Source: a virus
Reading direction: 5' to 3' (one strand)
Virus record (IMG/VR): IMGVR_UViG_3300022227_000035
Coordinates: 1 to 23,214 of that record
DNA length: 23,214 nt
Numbering within the stretch: position 1 is the first letter of the stretch; each line of letters begins with the position of its first letter. The position numbers were made by a program, and so were the translations under genes. The notes beneath the pieces are model-generated. The model saw only the letters and a program-made list of their open reading frames with translations, was not told where the DNA came from and ran no database searches. Shown in pieces: positions 1 to 6,686 of this stretch.

Positions 1-1
1 T

Positions 2-469
2 ACTCAAACGTCAGGATCTACAACTGAGACTAAAACAACTGGTAATAAAACTCACACAACAAAAAAAGAAAACAAAGGAAATACAACAACAATTACAACA
101 AGTGAAACTCAAGAATCAGGTGGTGAAATGACAGAGTATAAAAGTGAAGAAAAGAAAATAGGTAATGCCAAGTATGGTGGTTTAACAAAAAAAGAATATT
201 ATGAAGGTAAAACTTTGGTAGGTATGGATCAATCAACTGGAAAGGAAATGGTTAATGTAAGTAAAGGGGTAATGGTAACCAGAAATACGTCGAGAATTAG
301 GGAAGAAGGTAAGGAGCAAGGATTATCAAATACAGAAATTGATGCAAATGTAAAAAAATGGAAGGTAGAATCTGGTTTATATACAAAGACACAAGGATCT
401 GGCGGACATGATGTTTATAAACAAAAAGGAGAGTGGTCCACTACTGACATAACAAGAGAATATAGATGA
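2..469 (+). CDS. Unrecognised hydrophilic protein, 3' end (5' end outside window)
   Basis: The frame is open from the left edge of the window to the TGA at 467-469, so the gene probably begins upstream. An ATG at 128 preceded by AGGTGG (118-123) is an alternative start giving 113 residues. The first 42 visible codons are very rich in Thr with Ser, Lys and Gly, like a disordered linker. The rest is Lys/Glu/Gly-rich, with no membrane segment, signal peptide or motif I can name. It ends 15 bases before gp5, on the same strand, so it is likely co-transcribed with the baseplate genes. T4 has gene 53 upstream of gene 5, but I see no recognisable gp53 similarity. I do not assign a function; a virion or baseplate-associated role is inferred from position only. 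Confidence 0.6.
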   Translation, partial: TQTSGSTTETKTTGNKTHTTKKENKGNTTTITTSETQESGGEMTEYKSEEKKIGNAKYGGLTKKEYYEGKTLVGMDQSTGKEMVNVSKGVMVTRNTSRIREEGKEQGLSNTEIDANVKKWKVESGLYTKTQGSGGHDVYKQKGEWSTTDITREYR

Positions 470-473
470 TAAT

Positions 474-477
474 AGGA
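474..477 (+). promoter_or_regulatory. Ribosome binding site of gp5
   Basis: AGGA lies 7 bases before the ATG at 485 in a short A-rich spacer. It is the clearest Shine-Dalgarno-like site in the window and supports the start chosen for gp5. Confidence 0.55.
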
Positions 478-484
478 ATAAAAA

Positions 485-2374
485 ATGGCTAGAGAAACAC
501 ATAGTCCACACGGACCAGTAAATTTTACAGGTCCAAGCAATAGGCCTAAGGCTAATGCATTATACATTGGCAAAGTTAAACGTACAAATGATCCACAACG
601 CATGGGTCGTGTGCAGATATTTGTTAAAAACTTTGGAGGTATTGAACAAAATCCGAATACATGGGTTTGGTGTAGAATGTTATCTCCTTTTTATGGTGTT
701 ACACCTGGAGACTTGTCTGTAGCAGGTACAAGTGACTGGAGTAAAACACAAAAATCATACGGTATGTGGATGCCACCACCAGATTTAGATACTAAAGTTG
801 GTGTAATGTTTGATCAAGGAGATCTTTCACAAGGGTATATTATTGGATATCCAATGGATCAATATATGAATAATATGATTCCTGGCAATCCATCTTCAAC
901 ATTAAAGAAAATTGATAGTGAATCACCTGATTATGATGCACAATTGGTTAAGTTAAAAGTTCCTAATGCTCCTGTTACTGAATATAACAAATCAAATCCA
1001 GATCTTAAGGCTATAGATGCAACTGAAAAACCATTGCATCCATTTGTTGATATATTAATAGACCAAGGGTTAGCAAGTGATAATATTAGAGGTAATACAT
1101 CATCATCTGCAAGACGAGAGACTCCGTCTCAAGTGTTTGGCATATCAACACCTGGTCCAGTAGACTTTTTTGGGCAAATTTCAGATGCTAAACAAGGTAA
1201 TATTCATGGTTCACTTATGGATAAAGAAAGACGTGTAACCGGAAGAGCCAATTCTAGGCAAGGTGGTCATACATTTGTTATGGATGATGGTACTCCACAA
1301 GAAAGTCTTGGAGGTAGAATTCAAGGATTTCATAATAACGAGTTAATACGATTGCGTACACGCACAGGACATCAAATTGTGATGCATGATACAGACGGAT
1401 TGATTTATATTGGATCAGCAAATGGCAAGGCATGGATGGAATTTACAGCAGATGGTAAGATTGATATATTTGCTGGTGATTCTGTTAGTGTACACACTAA
1501 AACAGATTTTAATTTTAAAGCAGATAGAGATGTAAACATTGAAGCAGGTAGAAATATTAACATGAAGGCAGAAGGAACATGGAAAAAAGACGCCAATGCT
1601 TATCATGATGAGAAGTTAGACGATGTATCAACTGGTGCAATTAGATTAGAGTCAATGGCAGAAACAGAAATTAAAGTTGGCGGACATGGATTTATAGAAG
1701 TAAATCAAGATTTTAAAATGGAATCAGTACGTGGACACATAGATATTAGAGCAACGCAAGTGGCAAAAACTGTAGATGATGTGGTACAACCAAGAAAAGA
1801 TGTAAGAATACACGCAACAGGAGATGTTGACATACTTGCAGGTAATTCAGCAAACGTTGATGATAGCTTAACATCAAATATAAACTTACAAGCAGTTACT
1901 GATGACGATAATGTTGTAGGTAACTTTAATTTAAAAACGTCAGGTAAAGTAAGTGTTGATAGTGTGCTTGACACGTCATTAAAAAGTACAGCAAAATTAC
2001 AAGTATCAAATGCTGGTACAGATATAGATGGAGGAGATATTAATTTAAATAGTGGTACAGTTTCGGTTACAACAGCAGGTGCATCTGCTACGGCAGAACA
2101 AGCCACAATTCCACCATTACTAACTCATGATTTAGTTAATACTGATACCCAATATGTATTTCCATATAATACAACCAGCAAAACACCAACATCAGCACGT
2201 GGTGATACATTAAAGTTAAAGAGTATTATGAAACGTATGCCAATTCACGAAGCATGGACAAAGCATGAAAATAAAACTAGAGACACAGTAAATTTAGATC
2301 GCACAGATAGAGAATATTTAGAACCAAGTAAAGAACAAAAAGAAGCAAATGATTTGAGTAAAAGAGTGGAGTAA
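485..2374 (+). CDS. 5: gp5-like baseplate hub and tail spike protein, without lysozyme domain
   Basis: Central hub and membrane-piercing spike of a T4-like baseplate, expected to be a trimer below the tail tube. Residues about 25-125 form the gp5/VgrG-type OB-fold: NDPQRMGRVQIFV near 35-47, a Trp/Pro-rich core, and the closing GYIIGYP at 117-123. Residues about 180-270 hold the conserved linker of marine homologues (SSSARRETPSQV near 206). From about 300 to 540 there are alternating short beta repeats (DVNIEAGRNINMKAEG type), as in the gp5 C-terminal triple-stranded beta-helix. The tail, about 580-629, is charged with a PIHEAWTKHEN motif. At 629 residues it is similar in size to T4 gp5 (575), but the internal lysozyme domain is not visible between the OB-fold and the helix. 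The PAAR gene follows by 7 bases and should supply the tip. Assignment is strong; loss of lysozyme is judged by eye. Confidence 0.9.
   Translation: MARETHSPHGPVNFTGPSNRPKANALYIGKVKRTNDPQRMGRVQIFVKNFGGIEQNPNTWVWCRMLSPFYGVTPGDLSVAGTSDWSKTQKSYGMWMPPPDLDTKVGVMFDQGDLSQGYIIGYPMDQYMNNMIPGNPSSTLKKIDSESPDYDAQLVKLKVPNAPVTEYNKSNPDLKAIDATEKPLHPFVDILIDQGLASDNIRGNTSSSARRETPSQVFGISTPGPVDFFGQISDAKQGNIHGSLMDKERRVTGRANSRQGGHTFVMDDGTPQESLGGRIQGFHNNELIRLRTRTGHQIVMHDTDGLIYIGSANGKAWMEFTADGKIDIFAGDSVSVHTKTDFNFKADRDVNIEAGRNINMKAEGTWKKDANAYHDEKLDDVSTGAIRLESMAETEIKVGGHGFIEVNQDFKMESVRGHIDIRATQVAKTVDDVVQPRKDVRIHATGDVDILAGNSANVDDSLTSNINLQAVTDDDNVVGNFNLKTSGKVSVDSVLDTSLKSTAKLQVSNAGTDIDGGDINLNSGTVSVTTAGASATAEQATIPPLLTHDLVNTDTQYVFPYNTTSKTPTSARGDTLKLKSIMKRMPIHEAWTKHENKTRDTVNLDRTDREYLEPSKEQKEANDLSKRVE
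2368..2371 (+). promoter_or_regulatory. Ribosome binding site of PAAR gene
   Basis: GGAG runs up to the TAA stop of gp5 (2372-2374), with a 10-base spacer to the ATG at 2382. This arrangement suggests translational coupling of the spike and its tip. Confidence 0.4.
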
Positions 2375-2381
2375 ATACAGT

Positions 2382-2657
2382 ATGCCAGCAATACAAAGAA
2401 TGACAGATGCAAATGCCGGAGGAGGTGCTATTACTACAATACCTCAAAGTACTGTAAAAGCCAATTCATTGGTTGTTGCAGTTGATGGTTCTAAAGGTAC
2501 AGGACATGGTATAGGATTACACGCCAATCTTGCCTGGGACACACAAGGTGGGAATTCTACTGTTAAAGCAGGTGGAATTGCAATTAACACTACAGGTAAT
2601 ACAGATACTTGTGGTCATGCTAGAGTAGGAGGTTCGGGAGACGTAAACGTAGGATAA
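2382..2657 (+). CDS. 5.4: PAAR-like spike tip protein (gp5.4-like)
   Basis: A 91-residue protein of the PAAR family, which caps the blunt end of the gp5/VgrG beta-helix with a sharp metal-stabilised cone. Visible family features are Gly-rich turns (GGGAI at 13-17), the strand TVKANSLVVAVDG at 24-36, STVKAGGIAIN at 59-69, and the C-terminal TDTCGHARVGGS near 74-85. Candidate metal ligands are His42, His47, Cys77 and His79. Three His and one Cys match the iron/zinc site known in this family. T4 gp5.4 is of similar length (about 97) and also follows gene 5. The gene starts 7 bases after gp5 and ends 1 base before gp25, so coupled translation is likely. There is no C-terminal effector extension, so it is a plain structural tip. 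Confidence 0.88.
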   Translation: MPAIQRMTDANAGGGAITTIPQSTVKANSLVVAVDGSKGTGHGIGLHANLAWDTQGGNSTVKAGGIAINTTGNTDTCGHARVGGSGDVNVG

Positions 2658-2658
2658 T

Positions 2659-3153
2659 ATGGCAAAAGTAAAATTAGTAAAAACAACAACAAGTGATAAA
2701 GTAGTAGAACCAAGTAGACTTAAAACTTACATTGGGTTTTCTACTGTTAATAGAGACTTTGATAGTAATACATTGTATGATTATGAATTAGCAAGGACTG
2801 ATTTGTTGAATAGTTTGTATATTAAAAAGGGTGAAAAGTTAGAAAATCCTGATTATGGTACAATTATTTGGGATTTATTGTTTGAACCTTTTTCATCTGA
2901 TGTATCAAAAGCAGTAGAAGAAGATATGATTTCAATAGTTGAACAAGATCCTCGATGGAGGTTAGATACTCTTAGAATACAACAAGAAGAACATGGACTT
3001 CTTATTGCTTTAGAAATAACTTATGTACCATATAATATAGGTGAAAATTTATCACTTATGTTTGACCAAGATGCAGGTTTAACAGTAGAATCATCGGCTC
3101 CAACTAATAATGTAGATGTTTCTGCAACAGGTGAAGTGGCACCAACATACTAA
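2659..3153 (+). CDS. 25: gp25-like baseplate wedge protein (GPW/gp25 family)
   Basis: Inner wedge component related to T4 gp25 and to phage P2 gpW-type baseplate proteins; it sits next to gp6 and is linked to sheath initiation. The family core is visible at residues 44-78: an ARTDLLNSLYIKKGEK helix/turn followed by NPDYGTIIWDLLFEPF, the region equivalent to the conserved Glu-Pro-(Arg/Phe) motif. A second conserved part follows (EQDPRWRLDTLRI near 95-107, then the beta strand LLIALEITYVPYN). It has 164 residues against 132 in T4. The extra length is an N-terminal Lys-rich segment and a Ser/Thr/Val tail after about residue 140. The start is 1 base after the PAAR stop, with AGGA at 2651-2654 as a close-spaced ribosome site. 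In T4 gene 25 lies far from gene 6; here they are adjacent. Confidence 0.9.
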   Translation: MAKVKLVKTTTSDKVVEPSRLKTYIGFSTVNRDFDSNTLYDYELARTDLLNSLYIKKGEKLENPDYGTIIWDLLFEPFSSDVSKAVEEDMISIVEQDPRWRLDTLRIQQEEHGLLIALEITYVPYNIGENLSLMFDQDAGLTVESSAPTNNVDVSATGEVAPTY

Positions 3154-3170
3154 TAATATACGCATATTAT
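3153..3170 (+). repeat. AT-only inverted repeat after gp25
   Basis: ATAATAT and its exact reverse complement ATATTAT are separated by the 4-base loop ACGC, just after the gp25 stop. The 7-bp stem contains no G-C pair and is not followed by a U run, so it is a poor classical terminator. It could be a weak attenuator, an RNA-processing site, or chance in AT-rich DNA. Confidence 0.3.
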
Positions 3171-3176
3171 ATTTAA

Positions 3177-3184
3177 AATAAATA
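3177..3184 (+). promoter_or_regulatory. Candidate T4-type late promoter upstream of gp6
   Basis: AATAAATA matches the NATAAATA late-promoter element known for marine T4-like phages (T4: TATAAATA), recognised by the gp55-type sigma factor. It lies in the widest intergenic gap of the window (41 bases). With T4 geometry the start site would be near 3190, leaving a leader of about 5 bases before ATG 3195. AT-richness makes chance matches common, so confidence is moderate. Confidence 0.45.
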
Positions 3185-3194
3185 CGTATAGAAC

Positions 3195-6100
3195 ATGGCA
3201 ACAACAGATAGACAAAACTCATTACTGATATCTCAAGATTGGCAGAAGATTTATAGATCTTTCCAACAAGCGGATTTTTTATCATATGATTTCGATACAA
3301 TACGTAGAACAATGATTCAATATCTGCGTTCAAACTATCCAGAAGACTTTAATGATTACATTGAATCAAGTGAATATATTGCACTTATTGACTTGATTGC
3401 ATATTTAGGACAAAATTTAAGTTTCAGAGTAGATCTTAATGCAAGAGAAAATTTTATAGATACTGCTCAAAGACGAGATAGTATTTTACGTCTTGCACGA
3501 TTATTAAGTTATGTGCCAAAAAGAAATATTTCAGCGGCTGGATTGCTTAAAATTAATAGTGTTTCAACAACAGAATCAGTGACAGATTCAAATGGATCAG
3601 ACTTATCAAATACTTTGATTAGTTGGAATGATCCTACAAATTCAAATTGGTTTGAACAATTTATTACTATAATAAATGCATCTTTATCAGGTACACAAAA
3701 ATTTGGGTCTCCTGCTATTAGAGATTTAATTGGTGGAGTTACAACTCATCAATATAAATTTGCTACAACTAATATAGATCTTCCAATTTTTAAATTTAGT
3801 CGTGCTATTAATTCTCAGCAAATGCAATTTGAATTGGTTAGTGCAACAACTAGGAATCAGAATTACATTTATGAAGAATCACCAATACCTGGTAATAGAT
3901 TTGGATTTTTATATCGTGCTGATGGACAAGGTAATGCATCTTCTAATACAGGATTTTTTACAATGTTTAAACAAGGATCGTTAGGCTTTAGTGAGTTTAC
4001 GGTTACTGATCCGTCACCAAATACAATTGTATCTATAGATAAAAATAATGTAAACAATTCCGATGTTTGGTTATATGATTTAACAGAGTCTGGTACATTA
4101 GATAATGCTTGGACCAAAGTTCCTGCAGTTACAGGTAATAATGTAATTTATAATTCTGTTAGTGAAACTATTAGAAAATTGTTCAGTGTAAACACAAGAG
4201 CAAATGACCAAATAGATTTAGTTTTTGCTGATGGTGTGTTTGGAGATAATCCAAAAGGTCTTTTCCGAGCATATTATAGATCTAGTATAAATCAAACTTA
4301 TACAATAAGACCAAAAGACATGAATAATGTTTCTGCGTCATTTGTTTATGCGAATTCAAAAGGACAAACTAACACATTAACAGTTTCAATGAGTCTTCAA
4401 AATACAGTTGATAATGCAACAGTAACTGAAAGCAATGCAGATATTAAAGCAAATGCCCCTCAGGCTTATTATACAAATAACAGAATGACTACTGCGGAAG
4501 ATTATCAAATAGTTCCTTTAACACAATTCCAAGGAATTGCAAAAACTAAAGCAGTAAATAGGACTGCTTCTGGTATTTCTCGTTATTATGATTTAATAGA
4601 TCCAACTGGAGCATATTCTAGTACAAATATTTTTTCAGATGAAGGTATTGTTTATAAAGAAGAAGCAACATCGTCTACACAATTTTCATTTACATCAAGT
4701 GGTGATATACAAAATGTTATAAAAAATACAATAGAACCATTATTAAAATCATATGCTATTAAAGATTTTTATTATGGTAGTTATACACGTCAAAGTACAG
4801 GAACAGCATACACTTGGAATTTAAGTTCATCTGCCACAAACGCATATACAGGTTACGTTTTAGAAACTGGAGCATTAGCGGTAGGTGATTACACTACAAC
4901 AAATTTAAAATATTTAAAAGTTGGTTCATTGTTAAAATTTGAACCACCAACTGGATATCATTTTATGGACAATGGTACATTAATGGCGGGAGCCGTTGGG
5001 CATAGCGGATCATCATCAGTACTATGGACTAAAGTTAGTAAGGTTGTTTTAGATGGATCAAATTATGGAACAGGTAATTTAGAAGATGGAACAGGTCCTA
5101 TTACCTTAGTTGATAAAGTACCTACTGATTCAATTTTAACTGAAATTATACCTGCATATAGTTCTGATTTGTCGGTTTCAATTGAGACTACGGCAATTTC
5201 TTATATAAAAGATTATACTACATTTGGATTAACATTTAATATAGATACTGGTGTTTGGCAATTAATTGTTGAAGAAAATTTAAATCAAGATGCAACTTTT
5301 GATTTAAGTAATCAAGGTGATACTACAGAAACAAATTTAGATGCTAGTTGGGTATTACAGTTAGTAGCAACAAATAATGTTTATACAATTAAGTATAGAT
5401 CCCTTAGATATGTGTTTAGATCAGCAAGTAAAAATAGATTTTTCTTTGATGATGATCAAAAAATCTTTAATGCAACAACAGGTAAAATAGTAAACGACCA
5501 AATAAAAGTTTTAAAATTTAATACTATGCCTGATAGTACAGTTCAACTTACAGAAGATTATTCTTTTGCTATTGTTGGTAACAGAGTTTTAAGCACTGGT
5601 TATAATGATACTAGAGAAGTATATGTTTCATTCAGAGATTCAGATGACGATGGTGCAGTTGATAATCCAGATTTGTTTGATTCAATTGTTGCTCCATCAA
5701 CAAATGTGTCTGAAAAATATGTGTACTTTAAAAAAGATATAACAAAAGCATCAGACTATTACGATACTATTGCAAGTTCTGATATTGTTAGAGCATCAAC
5801 AGATAGTGCTGTTACACTTACAGATTATGTTAATGGACAAGTTTTTCATTTCTATAGTCAAGGTACCATTAAGCAATATGATTCATCAATAGGTGCTTTA
5901 GTAGATGTGAGTTCAACATATAAAGCAGTTGTTGGTAGAGATAGTTTAAATTATAATTATGAACACGCCGCAAGGTATGATCGTAGAATAGATCCATCAG
6001 TAAGTAATTTAATTGATTTACATATTTTAACTACTGCATATGATACAGAATATAGACAATGGATTCAAAATGGGCAAATAGGAAGTGAACCAACTGCTCC

Positions 6101-6683
6101 AACTACATCAAGTTTAAGAACATCATATAATCCAACCTTGTCTGAATATAAAAATGTTTCAGATGAGATTGTATATCGACCAGTAAAATATAAAATGTTA
6201 TTTGGTCCTAATGCAGATAATACATTACAGGCTACATTTAAGGTTATTAAAAATTCTGACTTAACAATTACTGATAATGATATTAAAACTTCTGTAGTAG
6301 GTGCTATTAATCAATATTTTGCATTAGAAAATTGGACTTTTGGTGATTCGTTTTTTTATACAGAATTAGCAACATATATTCATAATACATTGGCTCCAAA
6401 AGTGAGTTCGGTTGTTATTGTTCCAAATAAAGAAGATACAGTATTTGGATCATTATTCCAGATAGAATCAAATAGTAATGAAATATTCATTAGTGGTGCT
6501 ACTGTGAGTGATGTAGAAATTATATCATCTATTTCACAAGGAAATTTAAGAGCAAGTGGTACAGTAGTAACATCATCTACTTCTTCAGCAACAACAACTA
6601 CAGCAACATCGGGTGGGTCGACAGGAACGTCTACTACAACTACAACATCAACAACTACAACATCAACATCTTCGGGGTACTAA
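3195..6683 (+). CDS. 6: gp6-like baseplate wedge protein, enlarged
   Basis: Forms the dimeric inner ring of the T4-like baseplate that holds wedges together and relays the trigger for sheath contraction. The N-terminal 130 residues carry the typical gp6 region: SYDFDTIRRTMIQYLR, then YIALIDLIAYLGQNLSFRVD, DTAQRRDSILRLARLLSYVP. The C-terminal conserved part (about 985-1120) includes YRPVKYKMLFG, NWTFGDSFFYTELATYI and NEIFISGATVSDVEII. The middle is all-beta with Thr/Asn/Ser-rich strands. At 1162 residues it is far longer than T4 gp6 (660). An acidic DSDDDGAVDNPD loop at 815-826 resembles a calcium-binding loop. The last ~40 residues are almost only Ser, Thr and Gly. No Shine-Dalgarno site precedes the ATG; a late-promoter motif does. 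Assignment is strong from both termini and position before the giant gene. Confidence 0.9.
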   Translation: MATTDRQNSLLISQDWQKIYRSFQQADFLSYDFDTIRRTMIQYLRSNYPEDFNDYIESSEYIALIDLIAYLGQNLSFRVDLNARENFIDTAQRRDSILRLARLLSYVPKRNISAAGLLKINSVSTTESVTDSNGSDLSNTLISWNDPTNSNWFEQFITIINASLSGTQKFGSPAIRDLIGGVTTHQYKFATTNIDLPIFKFSRAINSQQMQFELVSATTRNQNYIYEESPIPGNRFGFLYRADGQGNASSNTGFFTMFKQGSLGFSEFTVTDPSPNTIVSIDKNNVNNSDVWLYDLTESGTLDNAWTKVPAVTGNNVIYNSVSETIRKLFSVNTRANDQIDLVFADGVFGDNPKGLFRAYYRSSINQTYTIRPKDMNNVSASFVYANSKGQTNTLTVSMSLQNTVDNATVTESNADIKANAPQAYYTNNRMTTAEDYQIVPLTQFQGIAKTKAVNRTASGISRYYDLIDPTGAYSSTNIFSDEGIVYKEEATSSTQFSFTSSGDIQNVIKNTIEPLLKSYAIKDFYYGSYTRQSTGTAYTWNLSSSATNAYTGYVLETGALAVGDYTTTNLKYLKVGSLLKFEPPTGYHFMDNGTLMAGAVGHSGSSSVLWTKVSKVVLDGSNYGTGNLEDGTGPITLVDKVPTDSILTEIIPAYSSDLSVSIETTAISYIKDYTTFGLTFNIDTGVWQLIVEENLNQDATFDLSNQGDTTETNLDASWVLQLVATNNVYTIKYRSLRYVFRSASKNRFFFDDDQKIFNATTGKIVNDQIKVLKFNTMPDSTVQLTEDYSFAIVGNRVLSTGYNDTREVYVSFRDSDDDGAVDNPDLFDSIVAPSTNVSEKYVYFKKDITKASDYYDTIASSDIVRASTDSAVTLTDYVNGQVFHFYSQGTIKQYDSSIGALVDVSSTYKAVVGRDSLNYNYEHAARYDRRIDPSVSNLIDLHILTTAYDTEYRQWIQNGQIGSEPTAPTTSSLRTSYNPTLSEYKNVSDEIVYRPVKYKMLFGPNADNTLQATFKVIKNSDLTITDNDIKTSVVGAINQYFALENWTFGDSFFYTELATYIHNTLAPKVSSVVIVPNKEDTVFGSLFQIESNSNEIFISGATVSDVEIISSISQGNLRASGTVVTSSTSSATTTTATSGGSTGTSTTTTTSTTTTSTSSGY
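6575..6679 (+). repeat. Low-complexity ACA/ACT tract encoding Ser/Thr tail of gp6
   Basis: Repeated ACA, ACT, TCA and TCT codons give a C-terminal tail of almost pure Thr and Ser with a short Gly island (SGGSTG). It is expected to be disordered. A similar Thr-rich segment is at 2-127 in the first gene of the window. Confidence 0.7.
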
Positions 6684-6686
6684 TAA

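Noticed and set aside
1405-2106. Minus-strand open frames inside gp5
   Set aside because: They are opposite a well-supported protein, have no ribosome sites or recognisable products, and follow from stop-poor complementary codons.
2370-2377. AGTAAATA as a late promoter for the PAAR gene
   Set aside because: The second base departs from NATAAATA, and with T4 spacing transcription would begin at about 2383, inside the start codon of 2382.
6340-6365. Run of seven T in gp6 as a programmed frameshift site
   Set aside because: The gp6 frame continues unbroken through it to the conserved C-terminus, and no alternative frame downstream looks coding.
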